A DNA stretch of 64,000 bases from Thelonectria olida (Eukaryota; Ascomycota; Sordariomycetes; Hypocreales; Nectriaceae): the NCBI GenBank assembly GCA_020736575.1, contig JAGPYM010000002.1, positions 1,922,001-1,986,000 on the forward strand. The letters run 5' to 3'. A program made the position numbers and the translations under genes. A model generated the notes under the pieces. That model was not told where the DNA came from, did no database searches, and saw only the letters and a program-made list of their open reading frames with translations. Positions 45,415 to 57,353 of the stretch are shown here, in pieces; position 1 is the first letter of the stretch, and each line of letters opens with the position of its first letter.

Positions 45415-47569
45415 CCCTCGGCTTTCCATTTATTTTCGCTGTGGAAGGTGCGAACCGGCTCCATCAAATCAACACCATTCGAGTCAAAATCTTCGTTTTC
45501 CTTCTGATATCCTACCTGCCTCAGGCAACGGCTCTTCTTGAACGACATCAGGACTCGCCTTGGCTGTCTTTATCGATATTGCGAGCACTGCCTTCATCCA
45601 TCTTCATCCATCCATTCCTCACGCTAACAAAAGCCGCCATGGGCTTCCAAAACCACCCCGGTCCATTCTGAAACCCCGCGAGAAAGCTTGAGCCAAGCTT
45701 TCTCTGGTAATTGGCTGAACAAATTCCCGGTTCCAGCGGGTGCAGACCAATAACCTGACTATGAAATTCTTGTGCTGTGCAGACGGTGTCAAAACTGCAC
45801 TCCTGACACGCACTTAAGAAGCCCAGAGTCGGAACGGGTTGCATCGTCTCGTCTTCCAGACTTGACGTGTGACATACGTATCCAAACTCCTGGGATGCGA
45901 CCGAGTCAGCGGCGGAACAACAAGAAACTCTTGCCATGTCATTGTTCGGTCTCTGTTGTTGGCTGGTTTCCCCCCCCCAAGATGGATCTCAACATGGACT
46001 TCCCCTGGTCGATGCATACTCGGTACAATAACAACTATTTTGTACACAGACAGGCTCTTTTCCATTTCATCTTCAACAATGAAAGACTTGCTTGCTTGCT
46101 ACGTACACACTCACTCACTCTTCTTGTCTTCCAAGGGACCGGCGATCCTGACCGTCCCCCAAGTGGAACCCAATCCCCATCTTGACCGCCCTCACCGTCC
46201 CTTTTCCATGCTCCCAAGATAGAGACCAATGGGCCATTGAACCATTCCGTGACCCTTGAAATCATTGTCGACGCCGTTCCTCGATAAACCACAGATCCCT
46301 TTTCCCGTCACCAACATCCGGCCCCGGCGCCGACGTGCCGCTTTTGCCAGTGTATTCGTAAATGACCCCACGAGAGGCCTCATGAACTGCTTCAGGCCGG
46401 CGTGTTCCATACATAGTACGTGCCAGGTCTCCCCCCTGTCCACATCTCGACCCGGGCCACTAGTTAATGAATCGTCATTCTTGATAACGATAATAAGTAG
46501 TCAACCTGTGCATGCGTGCATCTTGGTGTCGGTGATAGGCAGGCAGCCTACCTTATTGATTTCCAAACCTCAGCTCGCCAACATTTCCATCAAAACACCA
46601 CCACCACCACCAGCCACTTTTCTTCTTCTTTTCATCTCCATCTTGTGAACCCGATTCCCTTTTATGCTTTTCCCGTTCGTCTTCTCTTCCACTCCTCCTC
46701 AATCAGGGAACACCTCCCCCCCGTATCGTAGTATCAAGCGACGCGCCATCCAAATCTCGGTAAAGATTGGCACCAGCCAAGGATTCTTCTCCCTCTCCCA
46801 TCTCCATTCCCGCCATCTGCGCATCAAGCTCGCCAAAAGAACAAACAACAAGCAATAACTAAAATGAGTTCAGACTCCTCTTTGGTCCTTGGCTCCCTTG
46901 TTGGTCACTTGGTCGTCCCAAGATTAGACACCTTCTTATCGAGACATTGTCTGGCCCGGACATCCTCCTTCTCTTTCGTCACCACCCACGCCTGATCATC
47001 AATCTCAGACACTTCGAATCAGGTCAGCTCCCGTCCAAGCGTCTCGTCATTCCCTTTTCTTCTCCACTGCCCTCATTCATTCTCTTGGATCCTTGCTCTT
47101 CTCTATTATTGGAACGTACCGACGACCCAAGAACACAAGACTATTTCTGTTCTCGCTGTTTGGTTAGCTAACAACAGCACATATCACGCCTTTGTTTGAG
47201 CCTCGGGATCAGAACAGGATGAGCAAAAGCCATAAATCATTCAAAATAAATACCAATAACGCCCCTCGTTGCCCTAAGGTTTTCCTCCTCTTAGCTGGCT
47301 GTGTCCGTACACTGCCTTGAAGCTTGTCATCAATGATAATCATAAAAAAACTCTTCCGCCAAGGAAAAAGGACAAAAGACGACATTTGCGCCCTTGGCAA
47401 AAGGCTGGTATCAATGCATCGTCATGCAATTGTTCCTCTTCAATCCCCCAAATCCCAAATATCCTGTCGTAACTGGCCATTGTGCAGCCATTCAAAGCGC
47501 TGCTTGATATGTTTCTTCCGCTTTCCAATTCTGTCCGGCAAAACTCCCCTAAGAAGCTGTTTGTCACTT

Positions 47570-50500
47570 TTATTGGTACATGGGCTTTTGCTCCCACAGA
47601 CCATCTCCATTGTGAGCATTCTGGTTGGGAGAATGCGTGTACGACGACAATGACTCATGCCCGCTGAAGGGGCTGCCGTTGCCGCTTGATGGATCCATCA
47701 TCCCGTCGTAGTTCACCTGCCCCATCGGAATAGTTTGGTTCTGCAACCCAAGCCCGTTCATTTGGTTATACTGCTCCATCGAAGCACTGTGAAGGGGTAT
47801 GTAGGTCGTCGATTGCGTGAAACCTGCGGTCGTCACAGCAGGCATTCCGTTCGGCTGGTTGAAGCCCGTGTTGATGGGATGTGGACTGTAGGATGTATCA
47901 TGAAGATGATGTGAAATGTTTCCGTACTGTGGGTAGTAGGCGGGTTGTTGAGGCGTGTGATACGGTTGCTCCTGTGGCATCACTGGGTACATTTGACCAT
48001 GGGGCTGAAATTGTCCTTGTGGGTGATTTGGAGATATTTGCGGTTGTGGATGGGATGGAAATACCAACGGAATATTCGGTGTAGCTTGCGTCGGTGTTGG
48101 GAGCATGGGCCGTGGAGGCAGATCCTGAACCGGGCTGATGATGGTATCTGCATTCAGCTCCCTCGCCTTTGCTGCCACAAGACGTAAGACCGGGAGGGAG
48201 ATTTGTTCCATGTGCTTGGCCAAATGAACCGTCAGCTTCTTCCATGTGAGGAATGTCTTGCCACAGAATCTGCAAGGCTCCCCCTGTGGCTTTGTCGGTG
48301 TCTCCATGTGACACGACTCAACCTTCTGCCAAGTTGGGTCGGCCCCTCCAGCTCTCTTTATCGCAGCTTTCGTCTTGACCTTGGGCTCCGGGAACTTATG
48401 CTCTCGCACCAAGTGTTGCAGGAAGTTATCTCGTCGAAAACACTGATGATGGCATCCTTCAACATCGCAAACCCACCACTCCAAGTGTCGGTGGCCTTCG
48501 TTCTCATGGCGAACCCAATCCGCCTTGCGCTTGAAAATCTTGGGCTCTCGGCACTTGTCCCATGTGCAAGTGAAGGGTTGGACATCCTCGTGTACGTGCT
48601 TTGTCCAGTCGGATGGCTTCTGGAACTTCTTTCCCTGGTAGCAGAGCTGGCACTCAAACTCCGCTGGGAGACGCGCAGTGGGAGGCATGGGAATGTCCTG
48701 AGGGAAACTATCGTTTGTGATCTTACCCTCGGTAGGTGTGCCATCTTCCTCGTCGGGAACTGTCGACAGAGGGTCCAGCTCGCGGGTATCGCCTCCCTGG
48801 TCGAGAAGGGCAGCCTGTCCACCCAGAGCAATGCAGAGTGAGCCAGACGGGCAATTCGCGCCTTGGCTCATGTGGCTAACCTTGGATCTCAGCAACTGCT
48901 TGTATCGAAGCACCTGTTGGTGCGCAATTCGCTCCACAAGGTAAGTGTTTGTTGTAGCCAAAGCCGGGTTCAACTTGAGGATATGTTGTGAAAAGCCAGC
49001 CATGTCTGCGGCGAACTCGTCAATAAGGTTGGAGCTTCCCTTCATCTCCGAGTCATCTCCAACCTCATCGTCTTCATCGTCATCTTCCTCAGCCTCTGCG
49101 GTGCTTGGCTTCGCCAGGTTCGCGACGGGTGGTCCTCCAGTCTGTCTCCACAACCCGACGAGACTCGGGTGGCTCTCCGTCTGAAGGTTCGCCGTGGCAA
49201 TCTTGGGGGCTTCAGATTTACTTCGCGGTCGTCTCAATGATCTTTTGACAGTAAGGCCGAAGGCCGAAGGACTCTTCGGTGATGTGACAGGAGTAGCGCT
49301 GATGGAGCCGCTTCTTGAGTGAGTTGTTCCAACAGAGCCCAAGTTTTGTCCCATCGATACCAAGGCCATATTGATGTTAGGTGTCGGCTTCTTGCCCCAG
49401 CTTCCCGTTCGTCCTTGCGGGGTAAGAAAAGGGACACTGTCTCGTTTCGAGTCTTGGCTGCCCCTGCTGTCACTGCCCGGGACGCTATCCTCGTCGTTAT
49501 TGTTGTCTCGGTTGCGCTTAAGGAGTGAGGCTGCGCTAGGTCGGCGCAAACGACCTCGAAGCTCGTTGAGGAGACCGCCCGGCTTGTTCCCCCTGTCGCC
49601 TCGACTAATAGAGAACTTTTTGAGGATGTTGCCAGAATTGTTCGGCTCTATCTCCAGATCCATGACACTAGGAAGACTGCGTCGTCGTGTTCCCCAAGTA
49701 GCAGCTCGGGAGACAATGGAATCCGTGTCCCAACACATCCTTTCGAACCTCTCAATGGCAGCCTGTGATGATTGAGGCTGATTTCGCTCGCCTTCTCTGA
49801 GAGGCTGGATGGAATGAAGCATTGGGGCGTTACCCCAGTTGCGGTTTGATAGAATAATCTTGTAGTCCTCGTCATTCATGGGAGCATGATTACCGGTGAA
49901 ATAGGTTTGTCCAGGCTTGTATTGGTTGGTCGTGTCAACCCCAAGGCCCACGCCGTCATTATCATCGCGTAGCTTTTCATTCTCGGCTATAACCTCAGCC
50001 GATTGCTCCTGTGGTTGGAGATTTAGCTCATCCATCTTATCGGACAGCCATCTGTCAACAACATTATTCTTCTCGGAAACACGACGTTGAGATGCCAACT
50101 CATTGATGCTGGTGACTTCATTCGAAGGACGGTGGTCAGGGCCCAGTCCGGCTTGGCCAGTGGATGGGTCCTGTTTCCATATGCCCATGGCATCTCGGGG
50201 TGCTGAAGGGACATCACCAGTCGAAGTAATCAGATCCCCAGCCGATGCGCCACGGACTGTCGTTGGACTGTCGAAGGCCTGGTCAATGGGAGGGTGGATT
50301 GGAGTCTCAATATCCCTGCCATCTCTGCCCCAAAATGAGACTGTGACTCGTGGGCTAGCTGTCATATCGATAGGAGCAGGAACAAGGCCGTCTTCGCTGG
50401 AACGGCAGCTGCTGCTTTGGCTGGGTGTGAACTGTGATGGTTGAGTCAGGATGGGTTCCGAGTGGAATGGCTTCTGGAGGTCCCGAGGAGACACAGAGGT

Positions 50501-50980
50501 AGGCAATTGTGAGTCTATGGATAATTTGAGGGCTCCCCTAAGCTCGCTTCGGGGTGAGGTGGTATGGATAGATGCCGTCTGTGCAGGTGTCATGGGGTAG
50601 GTGCCGTCTTCGACATGGTAGCTCGGGGCATTCTCTGACGAAGGTGTGTCCGAGGGAAAGAGGGCTGAGTCCAGGCCGATAGGGTGGTCGTCCAGGAAGG
50701 ATGGAGTTCCGCCTCCAGCGTCGCCAAAGTCAGCACCAAAGAAAGGGTCCTCCTCGAGATCGCTAAAGTCACTGGCGTGGTAGTTGGAGCCGGAAGGTGT
50801 ATCGATGTTGTTGACGGATGGTGAAACCGATTCGCTATTGACACGCGACAAGACGGGTGAGAGATGGGTCGAGTCAACAGAGTCAGTCGAGGGTCGATGT
50901 TGGTTGGAGGGATATTGAGTAGGAGGGTTGTGGTCTGTGTCGTGGAGGTCGGCGGGGGGGTAGGTGAAGGTCGAAGTCAT
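47570..50980 (-). CDS. large C2H2 zinc-finger protein
   Basis: Single-exon gene of 1136 residues, probably nuclear. The N-terminal 700 residues are largely disordered (Ser, Pro, Asp, Asn) with an acidic patch (AEAEEDDDEDDEVGDD, about 618-635). A helical block (about 645-690, FAADMAGFSQHILKLNPALA) precedes the fingers. Four Cys/His fingers lie at about 775-925: FECQLCYQGKKF..H..H, FTCTWDKCREPKIFKRKADWVRHENEGH, WVCDVEGCHHQCFRRDNFLQHLVREH, and CRFCGKTFLTWKKLTVHLAKH. The spacing in the second and third is the C-X4-C variant. The C-terminal 200 residues are Pro/Gln/Asn/Tyr-rich. I know similar zinc-finger proteins are common in Sordariomycetes, but I cannot assign a named regulator. The leader is long and pyrimidine-rich. 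Confidence 0.92.
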   Translation of the reverse strand: MTSTFTYPPADLHDTDHNPPTQYPSNQHRPSTDSVDSTHLSPVLSRVNSESVSPSVNNIDTPSGSNYHASDFSDLEEDPFFGADFGDAGGGTPSFLDDHPIGLDSALFPSDTPSSENAPSYHVEDGTYPMTPAQTASIHTTSPRSELRGALKLSIDSQLPTSVSPRDLQKPFHSEPILTQPSQFTPSQSSSCRSSEDGLVPAPIDMTASPRVTVSFWGRDGRDIETPIHPPIDQAFDSPTTVRGASAGDLITSTGDVPSAPRDAMGIWKQDPSTGQAGLGPDHRPSNEVTSINELASQRRVSEKNNVVDRWLSDKMDELNLQPQEQSAEVIAENEKLRDDNDGVGLGVDTTNQYKPGQTYFTGNHAPMNDEDYKIILSNRNWGNAPMLHSIQPLREGERNQPQSSQAAIERFERMCWDTDSIVSRAATWGTRRRSLPSVMDLEIEPNNSGNILKKFSISRGDRGNKPGGLLNELRGRLRRPSAASLLKRNRDNNNDEDSVPGSDSRGSQDSKRDSVPFLTPQGRTGSWGKKPTPNINMALVSMGQNLGSVGTTHSRSGSISATPVTSPKSPSAFGLTVKRSLRRPRSKSEAPKIATANLQTESHPSLVGLWRQTGGPPVANLAKPSTAEAEEDDDEDDEVGDDSEMKGSSNLIDEFAADMAGFSQHILKLNPALATTNTYLVERIAHQQVLRYKQLLRSKVSHMSQGANCPSGSLCIALGGQAALLDQGGDTRELDPLSTVPDEEDGTPTEGKITNDSFPQDIPMPPTARLPAEFECQLCYQGKKFQKPSDWTKHVHEDVQPFTCTWDKCREPKIFKRKADWVRHENEGHRHLEWWVCDVEGCHHQCFRRDNFLQHLVREHKFPEPKVKTKAAIKRAGGADPTWQKVESCHMETPTKPQGEPCRFCGKTFLTWKKLTVHLAKHMEQISLPVLRLVAAKARELNADTIISPVQDLPPRPMLPTPTQATPNIPLVFPSHPQPQISPNHPQGQFQPHGQMYPVMPQEQPYHTPQQPAYYPQYGNISHHLHDTSYSPHPINTGFNQPNGMPAVTTAGFTQSTTYIPLHSASMEQYNQMNGLGLQNQTIPMGQVNYDGMMDPSSGNGSPFSGHESLSSYTHSPNQNAHNGDGLWEQKPMYQ

Positions 50981-53955
50981 GGCTGCGGCGGTCGGGGTTG
51001 ATGGCGGGGAGGGGGAGGAGGCAGGTATATATGCAAGAGGTAGATCTCGACTAGGTGTGTTCCCTATGCTCGATCACGGACTGAATATCATGGTCCTGGG
51101 GACCAAGAGCGCCGCGAACGAGGAGGGGTTTGGGGATGTCGAGTGAGTGGGTTGCTCCAGAAGGGAGATGAGATGAAACACAGCGAAATAAGAACAAAAA
51201 GCAGAGGATAGACGGCGCAAACTGTAACTCGAAGAGAAGGAGCACAAGGGAAGCGATTGCGCCGGTGCACTGTGTGATATCGTAGGGTTTGGATTGAGAG
51301 GGAAGAAGAGAGAGGGGGAAGAGAGGCCAAAGGCTGAGGTTGGAATGCGGCGTCGCGCGTGGGCTTGGTCAGAACAAGAGCAGTTAGGTCGGCGCCCCTG
51401 CTAGCCCACTACTATGGGACCCGGCAGATGACAGGGAGGGTGGATTGTGGCGCGCAGCAAGCAATGAAGACGAGCAACAGCAGATGAGAGCGACACGGAG
51501 ATCTAGGCGCGCGAGAGAGGGGTCGGCGCAAGTAGGGCGGTTGTTCGATGCGAGGCGACTCGGGAGACTTGGACAAGCAGACGCGGGAGGAGGGGGGCAC
51601 GCGAGCGAGGAGGTCGTAGTAGAAGAAATAGCGGCGGTGGACGGCGAGTGACGAGAGAAGGCCTCCAGTGGCAGACCAGCAACACAGCGACAGAGTGTGG
51701 CAGAGGCGATGCAAAGGGTGATGGTGGGATGGAGAAGTGAGGCTTGGACGATAGAAGGTTGAAAAGGGTGGTGGAGGGGACGGGATGGAGTTTGGGGGGC
51801 TCGCGCACCACCACAGAATACACAGGATGCACAGGTGAAGGCTTCCGATGCCCAGGCTATGGTTCCAGTGTGTTTCTGGGTATTTTGGGTGTGTGCAAGG
51901 CCGGCTTGTGGATTGTGAGATGATGTGACTATCCGGATTGACTTGTTGGCGTTGGCGGAGGAGAGGGACCGACGGGGTGGGGGATGGGAAGGAGCCCAGG
52001 CCAATTTACCGGGGGTGCTTCGTGCCTACCTGCGAAGCATGGAAGGCTGCATCTGTACTTCGTACCTGCTCCATAAACGCAGTGTTGGCGCTTTGGCTGA
52101 CTTGAGGATGATGCCGCTGCTTGAAACGGTCTTCCTACGATGATGTAGTAGAGGTACCTGCAGTCAGTAGAAACTCCCACCTGAATGAGCGGTATCTCTC
52201 CTCCAACGTCTCCATCACCACCATCCCTGGGCTCCTCTTCCACGAGGCGTTCTCGATGGGGCTGGAGCTGCTCAACGGGGTTTGACGGGGTGCCGAGGCG
52301 CACTTGCTGCCCCACGTTTGAATGGGCTCTCTCCATTCCTCCCCTTGCTTGCTCTTGTTTCTCGAGCCCACCCACCGGTCACTCTGCGTCACTTTCGGGG
52401 CCAACCCCCCGAGGCATTCTCATGTCATGTCGACTTTTTTCTCGCGGCCTTCTTGTTGATACTAATTACACTTTCTCTCGATGTTGCTTCTGGTGCATCG
52501 GCAGTGCCCCTGATGTGGTGGCAGGGCCGGGCCGCCTAATGGCCATCCCCCCCTTCAAGTTTCAACCCTCCAGAGAGCCCAAGTCCCCAAGCTTTTAGGG
52601 CCGTTCCCCCAAGGTACCGACCGTCCATCAGCCTTATCAGGCTTGCCCAATGTCACCGTACCGTACCCTGGCGGAAACGGAGAATGAGAACTTGTCTCAG
52701 AGACAGACGAGGCTTACTGCTGCGCACTTGTACCGTGTTGATGGCTTGAGATGATGATGCAATCGGCATATTGTCTCCTTTCACCGCCACTCACCAGAAT
52801 GCCTTCTTCGCCATCAAACGACGGCCTTGGATTTGCGTTACTCAAAACCAGGCAACACACTCGAGTCTCATCAGCCAGCGGTCCAGACTGGGTTGGGCGA
52901 GTCGTTGGGCTTACTTTTCAGTTTATCCACTTCAGCGTGCGGCTGAAACCGGTGTCAACTCAACTGCCCGACTGCTCTCTCAGCTCGGCGGAGCCTGTGT
53001 CTCATTGGCAAGAGTGCGAATAGTTAACCAGGTGTTGTTGCATTCCAACCCCGGTGCTTGGCCATTGCTTTCGCCTGCAACGGTTTCTAGAAATCTTCAC
53101 AAAGCCAGGCCACCGGGCTCGTCGGAAATTCATTTCAGATGATGGTATTACTCGGATCTAACGCGCACGGAGCAGGTCAGGGCACATTCGACAGCCACAA
53201 AGGGCACCTGTGCAGAAAACTGCCTTGCACAAACATGCTTCATCCTTACAAGTTGCTGCAGTGTCTCCGGCATGAGACAGTGTGCCGGCGCCCGGTCACA
53301 GTTGGTGAGACGTCTTCCTTGCCATGATTGATCTGAAGCCTGCTTCAGTCAGTCAGTCAGCCAGTCTGTCTGTCTCGCTGTCAACCTCATGGCCTGCAAG
53401 CCCCAAGTGCGTTCCGCGTTCCGCTGTGAGGCCCGCCCCAGCCACCGCCAGGCCCGCTCGTCTAAAGGGAAATCATTCCAATGTGACGTCGCGCCTTAAT
53501 TGGACAGGAAATGGCTGGCGACTTGGGGAAGTGTGACAGCAGATATGGAACCCCGCGCCGACTGAGAGAGGACCATGTCAAAGCGAGCCCAATGATGGCC
53601 TTGCGGTGAGTCTCCTCCTGGCAGCCTTTACTATTGGACGTTCTTGGTGCTTTAAGGTTAGCTCATTGCTAAAAATGCTCTCCCACTAGGGCGACTCGGC
53701 CAGTTGGTTAACTATTAACTATCTGCCCTACGGTCCAACGGGGTAGGGATATGGTCGTGAACGGAGAAGAGCTGAGAGTGCTGCGGAGTAACAGCGCATC
53801 CGGCATTTCCAGGTTTATTTCTTGTTCAAAGCACAAGCCACCATCTTGATCAACAAAACCCCCGGATCCTCGGCCCCCTTGGTTTTCTTGGTATCAAAAC
53901 TCTGATCGTCCATATGTGTCCAACAGTCTTCGTGAGTAGGGAACCTCACGGGGAC

Positions 53956-53980
53956 AGGGCAGGGCAGGGCAGGGCAGGGG
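53956..53980. repeat. AGGGC tandem repeat, about 5 units
   Basis: Four perfect AGGGC units plus a variant AGGGG, intergenic. Confidence 0.95.
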
Positions 53981-54121
53981 TTAATGCAACCCGTACCCAC
54001 TGTTGATGCTCAAAGCGGTCACCTGTGCGAGAGTTGCAGAAACAAAAGGTCGATTATTAAATCATCAATCGAGCCAGCCGGCTGGGATCAACAATTGCTG
54101 CATACGAAGTAACTTGGTAAC

Positions 54122-54144
54122 TACGTACATACCTTAGGTACCTT
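54122..54144 (+). repeat. dispersed TACGTACNTACCTTAGGTACCTT element, copy 2
   Basis: Inverted relative to the copy at 45280-45302, with 22 of 23 bases identical. It sits about 430 bases before the DUF202 gene start. Confidence 0.85.
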
Positions 54145-54573
54145 CGATAAATCCGGTAGCACGTGAGAACGGCACTCGGCAATTCCTCAATTACCGACGA
54201 CGTCTTCTCCCATGACGGGAAAGTGTCACTTGAACAAGTTGACGGCCAAATGGCGCCTTTCATCCCCACTAAGCCAAATCGGGACGCATCACCATCTTTC
54301 ATCCGCCGGCTTCCATCTCATCATGTATCATGTCTTCCTCCACACGTCTCCACCAAACTCCCGGTGGACACTTGAAGCATCGAACGACTGACTATTCACT
54401 GCCGCATTTGCTGTCTCCTCGACTTTCACCATCGCCGAGTTGTGCATGCGCATGTACGAATAGAGAGAGAGTGTGTGTGTGCCGTGCACCGCCGAGACGC
54501 ACGCTTCGCCTCTGCTAGCCACACAGCCCCTCCGCCGACTTAGAGCCTCAACCTGCACTATCCCATCCGCAAC

Positions 54574-55204
54574 AATGTTCCAGGTCCGTGACCGAAACCA
54601 CACCTCTCACGACTTTCTTTACCTTCTGACAAGATCTGATTAGCCACATCCCGAGGAGCATCTGCACATCCGCCTCCACAGGGCACGGTCTGTGGTCCTG
54701 ACAACTCAAGAGTGAGTGTGCGCTCTTCTTCCTGGAACCAACGACACTGCCCCATTCCTCTCGTTGTTTGTTCGATGCCGGATATACGGCTTCTTCCTCT
54801 TCAACCTATCCAACGCCCCCCTGTCACTCTCTCGGCAACCATCGACGCTAACGTCCGTCTGTCCTCCTAGGCTCGTCGAGATCCGCGCCGCCCAGCGCAC
54901 CTTTGAAGGCGCCTATGTGCGCACAGCCCTCGGCCAGTTCTCGTTTGCCCTGATCATCCTCAAGATCTTCACTTCAGAGTTCTATGCCATCGGCGCCCTG
55001 TTTGCCGTTTATGGCATAGCCGTGTTGCTCGTCGCCATCTACCGCCGCTATGAGGGCAACCACCAGTTCTTCACTGCCATATCTTCTAATGGAAGTCAGA
55101 AGCGGAAGTTCAGGACGAGTGGCAACAGTGTTGCTCTGTTAACTCTGCTCAGTTTGAGTGCGTACATAACCTTGATGGTATTGACTTGGCGTCTTGTTTC
55201 TTAG
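54574..55204 (+). CDS. small DUF202-like membrane protein
   Basis: Three exons (54574-54582, 54644-54711, 54871-55204) give 136 residues. Exon 1 encodes only Met-Phe-Gln. The joined frame reads LVEIRAAQRTFEGAYVRTALGQFSFALIILKIF, which fits the DUF202 signature (a charged helix with an R-T-x2 to x5-RT pattern before the first membrane segment). Three hydrophobic segments follow at about 50-65, 70-90 and 115-134, and the end is TLMVLTWRLVS. DUF202 proteins occur in bacteria and fungi; the family includes yeast vacuolar-membrane members. Biochemical function is poorly known. The second intron (159 nt) ends CTCCTAG after a GCTAAC branch site. No other ATG could start the conserved region, which supports the tiny first exon. 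Confidence 0.8.
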
Positions 55205-55374
55205 TTGGGGTTGCAAAGGGGAGTTTGACTGCATCATGTTATCAACAAGGCATAACGAGAGTTGTGCGTGTGCTGTATTCGTACATGGCTTCTATCATAT
55301 AGCAATCCTAATCATCAGATCAAACTAGCCCCTTATTGTCGTATAGCCATCTCATATTACGCCCCTTACGACAA

Positions 55375-55398
55375 TGTTGTTGTTGTTGTTGTTGTTGT
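55375..55398. repeat. (TGT)8 microsatellite
   Basis: Perfect 24-base trinucleotide run in the 3' region of the DUF202 gene. Confidence 0.95.
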
Positions 55399-57326
55399 CA
55401 AGTTGCCATCAACGGGGCTATAAGTGCCTGTCATCCAACTACACCTGTGGGAGCTTATGCAAACAACCTAGTTAAGCAATATTACCAATGTGCTTAATAG
55501 GTAGGTAGTCGACATCCTCTTGCTCAGGGTGTTATACGTCTCAGCCTTCCTGCAAGAGTGAAGAAGGGACCGGTTCGACGTAGCATATGCTGCTTCCAGG
55601 CGTGGTACTTATCCTCGACTTGAACCAGTCTCTGTCCACCCCCCTTCCCACCATCATCTTCTCGGCAAACATTGGATTCACTCTGATTCTGGAACTAGTA
55701 ACACCCCTGGAATCACATCATAAGCCCTCGGCACTTCACTCAAAGATTCCGGTCGGCATCCAGATGGAAACCAACCGCCACCCCCGCAAACTGTCCGACC
55801 AGGCTTGCCATGTTGGACTTTTGTGCCTGGAAGATCTAATCCTCCTTCCTTTATCGGTATAGGTGGGTTATTACGAACGGAACAAGATTCATCTTTCCAT
55901 TGCTTCCTATTGGGCCATGTTTATCTGCTGAGCCGTCTATGGGCGTCACTGGCAGCCTGCTGCCGCAGCCAAGATATCGTTACCCTCCCCGGTTGGTTTC
56001 CGTATGGATAGGAATATGCAGGGACGGGATGGCACAAAGTACGCAACACGGCTCAGGGTAGGGATGACCCCCTCTTCGGAAGTCTTGCCAGTCCCCTTTC
56101 CTTCCTCGCCTATCTTTGGATCTGTCTCTAAACCTGCACAGACTTCAGATACACTGGGTGATTCTGCTGATCTTGGCCCGAGTTCTCAGCCCTCGTGAGC
56201 TTTATGGGGTTGACCCATAGTTAGCATCACTCGATGGATGAATCAAGGGGTTCTCTTCGTTGTCACGCTTCCTCTCTCCGCACTAGTGGAAAGGCAGATA
56301 CCAAGGGACGTGTTGTATCAGGACTCTATGCCGGAGTGTAACACACACAAGATGGGGCTGCCCACGAAGACCCTTCATCCCTCAACACCAAGGAGTTGCG
56401 GTAATCTCTAGGGCAACCACTCGGACAACTCAGGCAGGCGGTCCAGCGCACAGCACAGGTAAGGAACAACACACCCGCGTTGCATCATATTTGCCTCCAA
56501 CACGGCCAATCGAACTGTTCCACGCCGAGTGGAGCATGAAAGCAACGAGTCAAGGACGCTCGTCGGGCCTCAAAACGTGGATGCGGACCCTGCTTCCGGG
56601 AACTCACAGACGAGGAATGAGTTGGTGGCAACGATCAGACTCGCATCTGACATGGATGGGTCAAACGGTCATGTGCCGAGAAAAGGAACCACGGGAGTTG
56701 TGGATAGGAAAAAAGCCAGGAGCTTGATACGGGATGAGGACGGTTCGCTTTGGCCACCTCCCGTGATTGTATGATATCCAGGACAGCAAACCCTTTCCGG
56801 AGAGCAGCAGGCGTGTGCAGTGTAACGAAAAGCAACACCCACGCCCAACATGTCCCTACCTGCCTTGGTAAGCACAAGCTCCCGTGCAGCTTCCTTTGTC
56901 GTTAGGAAGCAGAGCGAGGGAGCTGAAGAGGGATCACCAGTTCCGTCTTGGGGCGGGCAATTGTTCATGTTGCTTCTTCCATCGTGGACAACCAAGGTTT
57001 GATTTTCAGCTCCATCAAGCGGCTTCGCAAAGACACAAACATCATTGGACCGAGTCGTCAGAAGGACGCGGGATCGATGCGATTCATCTCCTCCCTCTCG
57101 CCCCCTTGTACGGCTGAGGGTTGGTGGGGAGCTGAACTCGATCCCGCAAATCGCCACTGCGGTTCCCAGCCGGACGGGACCATGGGAGGTTTCGATTGGT
57201 TGTTCCGGGCGGCAGCCAGGAATTGAATCATTCCAAGGAGTATAATCATCAGGTGAATGGGCACTTGCAACAGAAGAAGAAAAAATTGTTCATCCTTCCC
57301 GTGTCTCTGGGCTCCCTTGCATTGTG

Positions 57327-57353
57327 GTGTGTGTGTGTGTGTGTGTGTGTGTG
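57327..57353. repeat. (GT)13 microsatellite
   Basis: Perfect GT run of 27 bases, intergenic. Confidence 0.95.

Larger units (their letters stand above)
43944..47569. other. 3.6 kb intergenic
   Basis: No supported gene. Long frames at 44513-45361 overlap on both strands. There is a 4x7-bp tandem repeat (45387-45414), one copy of the dispersed TACCTTAGGTACCTT element (45280-45302), and long pyrimidine-rich DNA (46000-47150) that looks like promoter or leader. A 44-codon ATG frame at 46864 has no motif. Confidence 0.5.
50981..54573. other. 3.6 kb intergenic
   Basis: Divergent promoter space for the C2H2 gene (-) and the DUF202 gene (+). It contains purine/pyrimidine-biased DNA (51000-51950), CAGT/CTGT short repeats near 53346, an AGGGC repeat (53956-53980) and the second copy of the dispersed element. 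No gene could be supported. Confidence 0.5.

Noticed and set aside
45639..45671. 10-codon ORF with an excellent start context (GCCGCCATGG)
   Set aside because: Too short to support and no downstream gene on that strand, so a uORF role cannot be argued.
46864..46995. 44-codon ATG frame after a pyrimidine-rich leader
   Set aside because: No recognisable continuation by splicing and no motif.
51384..52004. 206-codon minus-strand frame
   Set aside because: Ser/Pro/Leu-rich reading of biased leader DNA upstream of the C2H2 gene, no domain.
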